From Chloroflexota bacterium (GTDB lineage Bacteria > Chloroflexota > Limnocylindria > Limnocylindrales > CSP1-4), in the NCBI GenBank assembly GCA_016781485.1, contig JADDQH010000009.1:1-54035 (forward strand): DNA of 54,035 nt. The letters are read 5' to 3'. Below are positions 7,569 to 17,648 of this stretch, piece after piece. How positions within the stretch are numbered: position 1 is the stretch's first letter; each line of letters opens with the position of its first letter. A program made the position numbers and the translations under genes. The notes beneath the pieces were generated by a model. The model was given only the letters and a program-made list of their open reading frames with translations, did not search any database and was not told where the DNA came from.

Positions 7569-8464
7569 CGTCCACGCCGACCGCCGACTCGGCCGGCCCG
7601 AGGGAGCGGAGCATCCTCGTCTGCGGAGCGGGGCTGATGGGGCACGGGATCGCGCAGGTGATGGCGGCGGCGGGGCACCGGGTGCTGCTCTACGAGCCGG
7701 AGCGGGCACGGGCGGAGGCGGGGCGGGAGCGGATCGCAGGGAACCTAGAGCGCGCGGTCGCCAAGGGCCGGCTGAGCGACGAGGATCGGCGGGCTCAGCT
7801 CGAGCGGGTCGCGATCACCGATGACCTCGCGTCGGCGGCGTCAGAAGCGGGGTTGGTGGTCGAGGCGGTGTTCGAGGACGAGGCGGTGAAGCGGTCACTG
7901 TTCGCAGCGCTCGACACGGCCGCGTCGGAGTCGACCGTGTTCGCCTCGAACACGAGCTCGATCAGCATCACGCGTCTGGCCACGGCCACGAAACCGGAGC
8001 GGCGAAAGCGCTTCGTCGGGATGCATTTCTTCAGCCCCGTCCCGGTCATGCCGCTCGTGGAGCTGGTCCGCGGCGCGGAGACGGACGACGCGACGGAGTC
8101 CGCGGTCCGGGAACTGGCGGGCGAGCTCGGCAAGCAGGTCATCGTCAGTCTCGACCGGCCGGGGTTCATCGTCAACCGGATCCTCATGCCGTACCTCGCC
8201 GAGTCGATGCGTGCCTACCAGGAGGGGCTCGGTACCGCCGGGGACATCGACGCGGGTGCGAAGGTGGGACTGAACCATCCCATGGGGCCGCTCGAGCTGG
8301 CGGACTTCATCGGCCTCGACGTCTGCCTCCACGTGATGGAGGTCCTGCACGGGGGCTTCGGCCAGCCGCACATGGCGCCCCCGCCGATCCTTCGACAGCT
8401 AGTGGACGCGGGCCACCTGGGGCAGAAGACGGGAAAGGGGTTCTACACCTACCCCCGCTCGTAA
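7565..8464 (+). CDS. 3-hydroxyacyl-CoA dehydrogenase
   Basis: NAD-dependent oxidation of 3-hydroxyacyl-CoA (for example 3-hydroxybutyryl-CoA) to the ketoacyl-CoA. 299 aa, single-function form. N-terminal dinucleotide fold GAGLMGHG (21-28), catalytic His154 (GMHFFSPVP) with Glu166, and the C-terminal NHPMGPLELADFIGLD motif. Coupled to meaB by GTGA. Together with the mutase parts, thiolase and acyl-CoA dehydrogenase in the window it fits short-chain acyl-CoA metabolism. Confidence 0.95.
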   Translation: MTSTPTADSAGPRERSILVCGAGLMGHGIAQVMAAAGHRVLLYEPERARAEAGRERIAGNLERAVAKGRLSDEDRRAQLERVAITDDLASAASEAGLVVEAVFEDEAVKRSLFAALDTAASESTVFASNTSSISITRLATATKPERRKRFVGMHFFSPVPVMPLVELVRGAETDDATESAVRELAGELGKQVIVSLDRPGFIVNRILMPYLAESMRAYQEGLGTAGDIDAGAKVGLNHPMGPLELADFIGLDVCLHVMEVLHGGFGQPHMAPPPILRQLVDAGHLGQKTGKGFYTYPRS

Positions 8465-8479
8465 CAGCTTGCCGGCCCC

Positions 8480-11431
8480 TCAGCCTTTGGCGACCACCTC
8501 GGCGAGCGCGGACGTCAAAGACTCGATGTCGAAGGGCTTTGCAAGCAGGCGGAGCCCCTCGGCATCCCCGAACGTCCGGAGCGCGGGGTTGACGACGTCG
8601 CCACTCATGAGGATCGCGCGGTTGCGGAGCTCAGGCCGAAGCTGGACGGCCCGGCGGTACAGCTCGATGCCGTCCATCCCGCTCATCCTGTGGTCGAGGA
8701 GCAGGACGTCGAACGTCAACCGCTCGAGGATCGACAGCGCCTCCTCACCGTCGCCGGCGACCATCACCTCGTGTCCCGCGCGACCGAGCGCCTTCTTGAC
8801 GAACGCTCGGATCGACGGCTCGTCGTCCACGGCGAGGACGACGGCGCCGAGCGAACCCCCGCTCGTGGCAGCGTCGGCGCCGTTCGTCGCGCTTCCTGAC
8901 GTCCGTCGCTCGGTGACCTCGCTTGCCGGCGTCGCGCCTGCGGCTCGCGTCGTCGCGCCTTCTCGACCCCGGGCGTGCTCGACCTCCGGGGGCCGGAGGG
9001 CGCCGTCGGCGTGCGCTTGCGTGGGCGCGACCGATGCCGTGACGGGTCTCGGCGACAGCGTCCCGGACCGTGGGAGTGCTGGCACCGGAGACATCACGAC
9101 GTCCGGTGCCGCGGGCAGCTCGACCACGAACGTCGCGCCGCCCCCCGGTCGTGGCTCGTGCCACAACCTCCCGCCGTGCGACGTGACGATCCCGTAACTC
9201 ACCGAGAGCCCGAGGCCGGTCCCCTCACCGACCGGTTTCGTCGTGAAGAAGGGTTCGAACAGATGATCCCGAGCGCTCTCCGGGACCCCGGGTCCGTCGT
9301 CGCTGACCGAGACACGGACGCCTCCCGCGTCACCGGCATCACCTCGTCGCTCGTGGCTCGCAGTGATCGCGATCTCGCCGGATGCCTTCGACCCACGGAT
9401 CGACTGGATCGCGTTCAGCGTCAGGTTCAAGAGCACCTGCTGGATCTGTATCCGGTCGACGTCCACCGGTGGAAGATCCTCGGGCAGCTCGAGCTTGACC
9501 GAGATCGCGCCGGCTCCGAGGCTGTAGGACTGCAGCTCGAGCGTGCGCTGGACGAGCTCCCGTAGGCTCGTCGGCCGCCGCTCGGGCCGTCGCTGCCGGG
9601 CGAACTCGAGCAGGTTCTGCACGATGCGCCGGGTCCGGTCGGCCTCCTGCACGAGGAGGCCGGCGTCGCGATGGAGATCGGGCGGGAGGCGCTCGTCGCC
9701 GCGCATCAGCTGACTGAACGCGACGATCGCGGCGAGCGGGTTGTTGAGTTCGTGGGCGACGCCTGCGACGAGCTGTCCCAGCGCTTCCATCTTCTGCGCC
9801 TGGAGCAGCTCCTGCTGGAGTCGTTCCTCGTCCGTCAGGTCACGGATCTGGACCAGCAGCCGCTCGTGGCCGTCGATCCGCCCCACGACGATGTTCGCCT
9901 CCGATGGGAAGGTGCTCCCGTCCCCGCGCAGCCGTTCGAAGCGGAACACACCTCGCCCGTTGCGCCGGAGGACATCCATCTGCTCGCGCCAGGCCTGGTC
10001 GTCGAGCAGCGCGAGATCCTGGACGCGCCGTCCCACCAGCTCCGATCGATCGCGCCGATACAGCCTCGCCGCTGCCGGATTCGCGTCCAGGATCTCGCCG
10101 TCGAGCGACTCGACGATCACCGCCTGTGGCGCTTCCTCGAACAGCACCCGATAGCGCGCCTCGGATTCGTCGAGGGCGCGTTGTCCGGCCATGAGCGAGT
10201 CGCGCAAGCGCACGTTCCCCAGCGCTGTCGCCGTCAGGCGTCCGATCGTGGTCAGCAGGTCGCGGTCGTGCGCAAGCGCCGGCGGCTCCGCGGACCATAC
10301 GAGCCCCAGCGCACCCGTCAGCTCATCGCCGGACTTCAGGGGGACGATCGCGAACGCGCGGATCCCGAGTCGGTCGGCGACCGGACTCACCGGAGAGTGC
10401 TCGTGCCCCGGCGCGCGGCGGTCGCTGAACGAGGGCTGACCGGTCCTCACCGCGCGAGCGAGCCAGGGGACTTCGTCCGGTCGCGTGCCTCGCGTCGCCT
10501 CGATGAACTCGTCCATCCCCTCGCTGGCGAGCCATTCCACGCGCCCGTCCGGCTGGAAGGTGGCGAGGGCGGCGCGGTCCGTCGACACCGTGCGGCCGGC
10601 GAGATGAAGCGCGGCACGGGCGACCTGCTCGAGGGTCTGTCCGGACTCGTGGAGCCGAGCAAGGTCGGTGAGGCCCGCGAGCTGCGCCTCCAGGTGTTGC
10701 CGTTCAGCGAGGTCGCGCGCGAGGACCGCGGCGACAGGTCGACCCGCGAGCATCAGCCGGGTGACGGTGATCTCCTGCGGGAAGGTCCCACCGTCCGACC
10801 GGACACCGAGTGACCGAGCGACGAAGAAGCCGTGCTCCTCCAACAGCGTGGAGTGCCTGGCGCTCGTCTCCGCGTCGAGACCTCCCACGATCTCCTCCAC
10901 ACGCCTGCCGACCAGGTCCCACCGGTCGTACCCGTACAGCCTTCCTGCTGCAGGGTTCGCGTCCAGGACGACGCCGTCCGCATCCTGGAGGATGAGTGCC
11001 TCGGGGAGATGCTCGAAGAGCTGGACGAAGCGTGCCTCGGGCGCGATGCCCGGCGCGCGTCGCCGTTCCTCCTCCGGCCGCACGGGAGTGAAGAAGCAGA
11101 AGGTGGCTTCGTGCCGACCGGTCTCGTCGCGCACGCCGACGAACTGCGCGTCGACGCGGTGCGACCTCCCGTTCCAGTGCGCCTGGACCGTCCTCCCGTT
11201 CCAGGACCCGCGCTCGTTCACCGCTTGGACCACGTCGCCGTCACTCTCGTCGTCGCCGAAGTCCGTGACCCAAACGTCCCGTGTCGACCGTGCGAGCGCC
11301 TCCGACTCGCCGAGCTGGTAGAAGCGCTCGGCGGCAGGATTCATCGCCTGGATCCGCCACTCGCGATCCACGACGACGAGGGGCACGGGTGACGCGTGGA
11401 ACGGACGGGCGAACGGTGACGACTCTCCCAC
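8480..11431 (-). CDS. hybrid sensor histidine kinase, PAS-PAS-GAF-PAS-HisKA-HATPase-REC
   Basis: A 983-aa soluble kinase with no membrane segment. Domains in order: PAS (about 14-110), PAS (about 130-250), GAF (about 250-410), PAS (about 425-540), HisKA with the phospho-His in VAGVAHELNNPLAAI (about 560), HATPase with NLTLNAIQS, DDGPGVP and GTGLGLSV boxes, a low-complexity linker, and a C-terminal receiver with LLLDHRMSGMDG phospho-Asp. The signal is unknown and intracellular. GTG start with TAGGAT 6 nt upstream, sharing a symmetric -10 with the divergent acyl-CoA dehydrogenase unit. No cognate DNA-binding regulator is adjacent. Confidence 0.93.
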   Translation of the reverse strand: MGESSPFARPFHASPVPLVVVDREWRIQAMNPAAERFYQLGESEALARSTRDVWVTDFGDDESDGDVVQAVNERGSWNGRTVQAHWNGRSHRVDAQFVGVRDETGRHEATFCFFTPVRPEEERRRAPGIAPEARFVQLFEHLPEALILQDADGVVLDANPAAGRLYGYDRWDLVGRRVEEIVGGLDAETSARHSTLLEEHGFFVARSLGVRSDGGTFPQEITVTRLMLAGRPVAAVLARDLAERQHLEAQLAGLTDLARLHESGQTLEQVARAALHLAGRTVSTDRAALATFQPDGRVEWLASEGMDEFIEATRGTRPDEVPWLARAVRTGQPSFSDRRAPGHEHSPVSPVADRLGIRAFAIVPLKSGDELTGALGLVWSAEPPALAHDRDLLTTIGRLTATALGNVRLRDSLMAGQRALDESEARYRVLFEEAPQAVIVESLDGEILDANPAAARLYRRDRSELVGRRVQDLALLDDQAWREQMDVLRRNGRGVFRFERLRGDGSTFPSEANIVVGRIDGHERLLVQIRDLTDEERLQQELLQAQKMEALGQLVAGVAHELNNPLAAIVAFSQLMRGDERLPPDLHRDAGLLVQEADRTRRIVQNLLEFARQRRPERRPTSLRELVQRTLELQSYSLGAGAISVKLELPEDLPPVDVDRIQIQQVLLNLTLNAIQSIRGSKASGEIAITASHERRGDAGDAGGVRVSVSDDGPGVPESARDHLFEPFFTTKPVGEGTGLGLSVSYGIVTSHGGRLWHEPRPGGGATFVVELPAAPDVVMSPVPALPRSGTLSPRPVTASVAPTQAHADGALRPPEVEHARGREGATTRAAGATPASEVTERRTSGSATNGADAATSGGSLGAVVLAVDDEPSIRAFVKKALGRAGHEVMVAGDGEEALSILERLTFDVLLLDHRMSGMDGIELYRRAVQLRPELRNRAILMSGDVVNPALRTFGDAEGLRLLAKPFDIESLTSALAEVVAKG

Positions 11432-11436
11432 GTGGC

Positions 11437-11443
11437 TATCCTA
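11437..11443. promoter_or_regulatory. symmetric divergent -10 (TATCCTA)
   Basis: Plus strand TATCCT (11437-11442) lies 7 nt before ATG 11450. Minus strand TAGGAT (11443-11438) lies 6 nt before the kinase GTG 11431. Both transcripts would be leaderless and start only about 18 bp apart, in opposite directions. Confidence 0.55.
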
Positions 11444-11449
11444 CGCGCG

Positions 11450-11494
11450 ATGCCGACGCCCCCGACACCTCCCGTTCAGCCGGCTGTCCCGTGA
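11450..11494 (+). CDS. 14-codon Pro-rich mini-ORF coupled to acyl-CoA dehydrogenase
   Basis: ATG 11450 sits at leaderless distance from TATCCT and opens MPTPPTPPVQPAVP, 7 of 14 residues proline. Its TGA (11492-11494) overlaps the dehydrogenase GTG (GTGA). The main gene has no Shine-Dalgarno, so it is probably translated by re-initiation after this peptide. A single-base sequencing error joining the frames is an alternative explanation. Confidence 0.45.
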   Translation: MPTPPTPPVQPAVP

Positions 11495-12658
11495 CCATCG
11501 TTTCGCCGGTCGCCGGCGGGCTGGCTGACGAGGAGCGGCTACTCCAGGAGACCGTGCGCGACTTCGCGCGCCGTGAAGTAGCTCCTGGTGTCGGCGAACG
11601 GGACGAGACCGAGCAGTTCGATCGAGTGCTGTTCACGAAGATGGGGGAGCTCGGACTCACGGCCGTCCCCTTTTCGGAGGAGGTCGGCGGCGCGGGCTTC
11701 GGCTACCGAGCCTGGACGCTCGTGATGGAGGAGATGGGCTACGCCGACATGGCGATGGCGGTCGCTCTGAGCGTCCACGTGCTGTCACAGTCTCCCGTCA
11801 TCCGCTGGGGTACCCAGGAGCAGAAGGAGCGCTGGCTGCCGGAGATGCTCACGGGGACGTGCCTGGGTGCCTTCGCGCTGACCGAGCCCCATGCGGGATC
11901 GGATGCGGCGGCGCTGCGCCTGCGCGCGACGCCGGCCGGCTCGCCCGTAGCCCCCACGTACCACCTCCAGGGGTCGAAGGTCTGGATCACGAACGCGCCG
12001 GACGCGGATCGCTACCTGGTGTTCGCGACGGTCGATCCCGCGGCGGGACCGCGCGGGATCACCGCCTTCCTCGTCGAGCGAGGAACGCCGGGATTTCGGT
12101 TCGGCAGGAAGGAGCGCAAGCTCGGCATCCGTTCGTCTTCGGCCTGTGAGCTGCTGTTCGAAGGAGCGGAGGTGCCCGCCGCGAACCGCCTCGGCGAGGA
12201 GGGGCAGGGCTACCGGATCGCTCTGTCGGCGCTGGCGGAGGGCCGCATCTCGATCGCCGCGGCGTGCACCGGGCTTGCGCAGGCCGCCCTCGACGCCGCG
12301 GCGCGGTATCTGACAGAACGAACCGCGTTCGGCCGGCCGCTTGCCGAGCAACAGGGGCTGCGGTTCATGCTGGCCGAGATGGCCCAGAAGGTGGCGATCG
12401 CGCGCGCGATGACGCGGGCGGCGGCCGAGGCGAAGGACCGCGGCGAGTCGATCGGCGAGGCCTCGTCACTCGCGAAGTGGACGGCGTCGGATGCCGCGAT
12501 GGCGGTCACCACGGACGCGGTCCAGCTGTTCGGGGGCTACGGGTACTCGCGCGAGTTCCCGGTGGAGCGGATGATGCGAGACGCAAAGGGGGCGCAGATC
12601 TACGAGGGCACGAACCAGATCCATCGCCTCATCGTCGCCGACCAGGTGCTGAAGCGGG

Positions 12659-12681
<23 letters not shown>
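11491..12681 (+). CDS. acyl-CoA dehydrogenase
   Basis: FAD enzyme that oxidises acyl-CoA to 2-enoyl-CoA, 396 aa, full length. Family motifs are clear: ALTEPHAGSDAAALR, KVWITNAPDADRYLVFA, GFRFGRKERKLGIRSS, and the C-terminal QLFGGYGYSREFPVERMMRDAK and IYEGTNQIH, whose Glu is the usual catalytic base in short/medium-chain members. GTG 11491 is chosen because it fits the family N-terminus and overlaps the mini-ORF stop. The 3' end overlaps trpG by 23 bp in convergent orientation. Confidence 0.95.
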
Positions 12682-13293
<612 letters not shown>

Positions 13294-13297
<4 letters not shown>

Positions 13298-14742
13298 GCT
13301 CCTCCCTCTTCCGCCAGCGCCGCGAGGACGGCTCCCGCCTTTGCGGCCACCTCCGCTGCCTCCCTCTCCGGGTCCGAGTCTGCGACGATCCCCGCGCCTG
13401 CGTGGACGTACGCGGATCCGCCTCTGACCACGACGCTCCGGATGGTGATCGCGGCTTCTACGTCATCGGGCGCGAAGACGCCGACGACCCCGCCGTACGG
13501 GCCCCGCCGCTCTCCCTCGAGCTCGGCGACGCCCTGCATCGCCCGGACCTTCGGAGCGCCGGTGAGCGTCCCTGCGGGGAAGGTGGAGCGGACGGCATCG
13601 AACGCGTCGTAGCCCTCGCGCAGCCGGCCACGGACCTCGCTCACGAGATGCATCACGTGCGAGTACCGCTCGACCGACAGCATCACCGGGACCTCCACGC
13701 TCCCGGGCTCGGCGACCCGTCCGACGTCATTGCGCGCGAGGTCGACGAGCATCGCGTGCTCGGCCAGCTCCTTGTCGTCCCGGCGCAGCTCGTCCTCGAG
13801 TGCGGCATCGAGGACGGGATCGGCAGAGCGTGGCCTTGTCCCCGCGATCGGCCTCGTGACGATGGTCCCCGCGCGGGCTCGGACCAGCAGCTCCGGCGAA
13901 GCGCCCAGGAGGGCGTCACCATCGCCCAGGTCGAGGTAGTAGAGGTGAGGGGAGGGGTTGATGCGGCGCAGCGATCGGTAGACGTCGAAGGGGTGCCGGC
14001 TCGTGTGGAGCGTGAACCGCCGGGCGAGCACGGCCTGGAGCATCTCGCCGGCATGGATATCGTCGACCAGCCGCGCGACGCGCTCCTGATAGCGGCGGGC
14101 TCCCTCCTCGTCCTGGAGGTAGGGGGGGTGGTGCGCTCCGACCGGTAGTGGCAGCTCGCCCTCGCTCGGCTGACAGAGGAGTGCCTGGACGGCGGCCAGT
14201 CGGGCCGATGCGTCCGCGCCGCCCACCGTCGCCATGCGCGCGACCTGGGCGAGATGGTCGAACACGATGACGACGTCGGGCAGGTGGAAGAACGCCTCGG
14301 GCAGCCCGACCGGGTCGGGGTCGGGTACCGGTAGTCGCTCCCAGCGTGCCGCTACCTCGTAACCGAGGTAGCCCACACCCGCGGACAGCGAGAAAGGGAA
14401 AGCCGTCTCCGGAGGGAGATCGCCCCGATGCTGCGTCTCCGACACCGCCGGCAACACCGCTCGGACGGCCTCGAGGGGATCCGGCGCCTCGAACCGGAGG
14501 GACTCCGACTCGTCGGTCTCGCGCACGAGCGCTTCGCCATCGTCGTACGTCAGCGTCCGACCCCGCACCCCGAGGATCGAATACCGCCCGTACCGCGCTC
14601 CGCCTTCGACGCTCTCGAGCAGGAACGCGAGCCGGTCCCGGAGCCGCAGCGCTGCGGCGACCGGCGTCAGCGTGTCCGCCCTCAGCTCGATCGTGGCCGT
14701 GCCCGCCGTGCTGCCCGCGGCTGGCGCATGAACCGCGGTCAC
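13294..14742 (-). CDS. trpE: anthranilate synthase component I
   Basis: Converts chorismate to anthranilate with TrpG. 482 aa from GTG 14742, which overlaps the aroQ stop as GTGA; the longer open frame upstream has no family similarity. The N-terminal LLESVEGGARYGRYSILG is the usual tryptophan-feedback region. The C-terminal chorismate-binding domain carries ASPELLVRARAGTIVTRPIAGTRPR, DLARNDVGRVA and FPAGTLTGAPKVRAM. Feedback inhibition by Trp is likely from the conserved motif, but not shown. Confidence 0.95.
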
Positions 14743-15170
14743 GGTGCCCTCACCTCTGTCAGCAGCATGTCGAGTGCCTCCAGGTAGCCGCGCCAGCCCT
14801 TCCCCACGACCTGCCGTCGCGCGGCCGGCGCGATGACCGAGATCCGTCGCCACGCTTCGCGGGCATAGATGTCGCTGATGTGGACCTCGACGACGGGCCG
14901 TTCGCAGCCGACGAGCGCGTCGTGGAGCGCGTAGCTCGTGTGCGCGAGCGCTCCCGGGTTGATGACCACCGCGTCGTAGTCAGGCTGCTCGAGGCGGTCG
15001 ATGAGGGCACCTTCGTGGTTCGACTGGAGGTCGAGGAGCGTCGCGCCGGCCCGCTCGGCGTGCTGCCTGGCAGCCGAGACGATGTCGGCAAGGGTCGTGG
15101 TCCCGTAGATCTCAGGCTGGCGACGTCCCAGCGTGCCGAGATTCGGGCCGTTCAGCAGCAGGATCCTCAT
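14739..15170 (-). CDS. aroQ: type II 3-dehydroquinate dehydratase
   Basis: Third shikimate-pathway step, 3-dehydroquinate to 3-dehydroshikimate. 143 aa, typical of the type II dodecameric enzyme: NGPNLGTLGRRQPEIYG with the catalytic Tyr, LQSNHEGALID, NPGALAHTSYALHDAL and EVHISDIYAREAWR. ATGA overlap with aroKB upstream and GTGA overlap with trpE downstream. Confidence 0.96.
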   Translation of the reverse strand: MRILLLNGPNLGTLGRRQPEIYGTTTLADIVSAARQHAERAGATLLDLQSNHEGALIDRLEQPDYDAVVINPGALAHTSYALHDALVGCERPVVEVHISDIYAREAWRRISVIAPAARRQVVGKGWRGYLEALDMLLTEVRAP

Positions 15171-16819
15171 GGCGCGCTGTTCTCGACGATCACGCTCAGC
15201 GCGCCGTCCAGCTCCGTCTCGGTGACATCGTCGACCTCGACCACGCGGCCGACCGCCATCGGGAGGATCCAGCGCTGCCGCCCCTGCCGCCGCTTCTTGT
15301 CGCCCTCGAGCGCGCGACGGACGCCGTTCGGGTCGAAGCTCCGGCGGAGGGTGAAGCCGAGACGCGCGAGCAGCGCGTCGATGCGATCGGGAAGATCAGC
15401 GTCAGCGCCTCGGGCGAGCGCGACGTGCGCGACCGCGCGGAGACCGAGCGCGACCGCCTGGCCGTGTGGCAGCCGGAATCTGCTCTCGACCTCGAGCGCG
15501 TGGCCGAGCGTGTGACCCAGGTTGAGGGTCCGTCGCTCGCCCGACTCGTACGGGTCGCGATCCACGATCGCGAGCTTCACGCGTGCAGCACGCTCCGTGA
15601 TGGCGTAGCGCGCCTCCTCGTCTCCTTCGAGCGCCGCGGCTCCCCGGTCCTCGACGAGTCGCCACAGACCCGGATCGCCGATCAGCCCCGCCTTCAGCGA
15701 CTCGGCGAGACCGTCCCGGAGGCGATCGGGCGCGAGTGTGCGCAGCGCCGCTACGTCCGAGACGACCGCCGAGGCGGGCCAGATGGATCCGACGGCGTTC
15801 TTCGCCGTCGGCAGGTCGATCCCGACCTTCCCGCCGAGCGCGGAGTCCGCCTGGGCGAGCCAGGTCGTCGGCACCTGTACGAGCGGGACGCCCCGCACAT
15901 AGAGCGCAGCCGCGAACCCCACGAGGTCGCCCGTCGTGCCGCCCCCGAACGCGATGACAGGGTCCCCCCGCTCGGCACCGCGCGCCGCGAGCCATCCGAG
16001 GATCCGCGCGAGCGGTGCGAGTCGCTTCGACCGCTCGCCTCCCTCGATGGTGAGGCTGCGAGCCGCAGGGAACGCGGCCAGGAGGCCGGGCAGAGCAGCG
16101 GCCGCTCGCCGGTCCGCGATGACCGAGGGCATGGACCCGGCGAACGCCTCCAGGATCGATCCGATGGTCTCTCGATCCAGCTCCCGGCCGAACACCACCC
16201 GGGCCCGCTCGGGGCCGACGGGATGGTGGCGTGGCACTTCGGCGTCGAACAGCCGGCGTCCGTGCGCGCGCTCGGTCTCCTGACCGCCGAGATCCTCCTC
16301 GAGGCGCTCGAGGACGCGGTCCGTCACGGCGTTGACGGGACCGGACGCGTCGACCCGCACGTCCGCCGCGCGGTAGAACGCTTCGCGGGCAGCCCGCAAC
16401 GCCGCCAGTCTGGCCGATGGGTCCGACGCCAGGAGCGGCCGCGTCGCGAGGTCCGCGTGCAGTCGGTCGAGGAGCACGGGATCCGGGGCGTCGAGCCAGA
16501 CGGGGACGCCGTGCCGCCAGAGCCGCGACCGGTTGAGCGGGTCGAGCACGGTCCCTCCGCCCGTCGAGATCACCGACCCTTGTCGCGCCACGGCCTCGCG
16601 GACCGCCTCGGACTCCGCCTCGCGGAAGCCGGCCTCGCCGTGCCGTTCGATGTGCTCCGCCGGGCGGAGGCCGGTCCGGCGCTCGACGAGGTCGTCGAGG
16701 TCCACGAACGCACGACCGAGCCGCGCGGCAAGGCACGCGCCGACGACCGTCTTGCCGCTGCCGGGGAGGCCGACGAGGACGACGCCGGGGTCGCGCGAAA
16801 AGGGGTCAGTCGACGGCAT
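15167..16819 (-). CDS. aroKB: fused shikimate kinase / 3-dehydroquinate synthase
   Basis: One 550-aa chain with two enzymes. Residues about 1-170 are shikimate kinase: P-loop GLPGSGKT, the DLDDLVERRTG shikimate-binding motif and ISTGGGTVLD. From about 185 onward is 3-dehydroquinate synthase: IEGGERSKRLAPL, FGGGTTGDLVGFAAALYVRGV, QVPTTWLAQADSALGGKVGID, NLGHTLGHALE and the LPHGQAVALG metal-site region. ATG 16819 lies inside the aroE end (14-bp overlap). The pathway order is steps 5 and 2, so the fusion is not of consecutive enzymes. Such a fusion is known in Thermotoga. Confidence 0.95.
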   Translation of the reverse strand: MPSTDPFSRDPGVVLVGLPGSGKTVVGACLAARLGRAFVDLDDLVERRTGLRPAEHIERHGEAGFREAESEAVREAVARQGSVISTGGGTVLDPLNRSRLWRHGVPVWLDAPDPVLLDRLHADLATRPLLASDPSARLAALRAAREAFYRAADVRVDASGPVNAVTDRVLERLEEDLGGQETERAHGRRLFDAEVPRHHPVGPERARVVFGRELDRETIGSILEAFAGSMPSVIADRRAAAALPGLLAAFPAARSLTIEGGERSKRLAPLARILGWLAARGAERGDPVIAFGGGTTGDLVGFAAALYVRGVPLVQVPTTWLAQADSALGGKVGIDLPTAKNAVGSIWPASAVVSDVAALRTLAPDRLRDGLAESLKAGLIGDPGLWRLVEDRGAAALEGDEEARYAITERAARVKLAIVDRDPYESGERRTLNLGHTLGHALEVESRFRLPHGQAVALGLRAVAHVALARGADADLPDRIDALLARLGFTLRRSFDPNGVRRALEGDKKRRQGRQRWILPMAVGRVVEVDDVTETELDGALSVIVENSAP

Positions 16820-17648
16820 CGGGCCCCAACTCGCGGACGAGCGCAGCACGCATGGCGTGGAACGGCGCCGGATGTCCGAGCCATAGCTCGAAGCTCTTCG
16901 CGCCCTGCCGCAGCAGCACGCCTCCGCCTGCCCTCGCCCTCGCGCCCGCGGCTCTCGCCTCACCCGCAAAGCGGGTCGGGCTGGGGCGGTAGACGAGGTC
17001 GAGCACGGCGAGGCCGGGCCGGAGCAGCGATGACGGGACCGGCGATTCGTCCCTGGAGGTCCCGATCGGCGTGGCATTGATGACGAGGTCGGCGGTGGAG
17101 AGGAGCCGGGGGAGATCCGTCCAGGTCTGGTCGCCGGCGCGTGACACGACCGAGACGCGGGCGGCGGCGAGCTCTTGCAGCGCGGCCAGCACGGCACGCG
17201 CCGCGCCACCGCTGCCCAGGACGACCGCGTGGCGTGGCGAGGTGGCCGACAGCTCGCGTAGCTCCTCTATGAGCGCCGGCAGATCCGTGTTGTGACCCGT
17301 CAGCTGCCCGTCGCGAGCGACGATCGTGTTCACCGCGCCCAGCCGTTCCGCCTCCGGGGCGAGCGCATCGACGAGCGCCGCTGCGGCGACCTTGTGCGGC
17401 GTCGTCACGTTCGCGCCGAGGGAGCCGGCTCCTCGGAGCCGGTCGATGGCATCCGGCAGCTCCTCGGCTGCGACGTCGTCGAGCTCGTACCGATGCGGCA
17501 GCCCGAGGGCGGCGAAGGCGGCACGGTGCATCACGGGCGACGCCGAATACGCGATGTGATGCCCGATCAGTCGCGCGACGGCGCCCTCGCCCATCGCGGC
17601 GCGATCGCGCGTCTCGTCCTCACGCGGACCCCGGGTCTCGACCCTCAT
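16806..17648 (-). CDS. aroE: shikimate dehydrogenase
   Basis: NADPH-dependent reduction of 3-dehydroshikimate. 280 aa, with about 18 extra residues at the N-terminus before GEGAVARLIGHHIAYSASPVMH. The catalytic Lys is in NVTTPHK and the Asp in GHNTDL; the nucleotide loop is GSGGAARAV. ATGA overlap with aroC upstream. Confidence 0.95.
   Translation of the reverse strand: MRVETRGPREDETRDRAAMGEGAVARLIGHHIAYSASPVMHRAAFAALGLPHRYELDDVAAEELPDAIDRLRGAGSLGANVTTPHKVAAAALVDALAPEAERLGAVNTIVARDGQLTGHNTDLPALIEELRELSATSPRHAVVLGSGGAARAVLAALQELAAARVSVVSRAGDQTWTDLPRLLSTADLVINATPIGTSRDESPVPSSLLRPGLAVLDLVYRPSPTRFAGEARAAGARARAGGGVLLRQGAKSFELWLGHPAPFHAMRAALVRELGPDAVD

Noticed and set aside
11450-11494. Frameshift at the start of the acyl-CoA dehydrogenase
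   Set aside because: Not fully excluded, but the dehydrogenase N-terminus is complete from GTG 11491 and the same stop/start overlap occurs at ilvA and trpD, so a mini-ORF is preferred.
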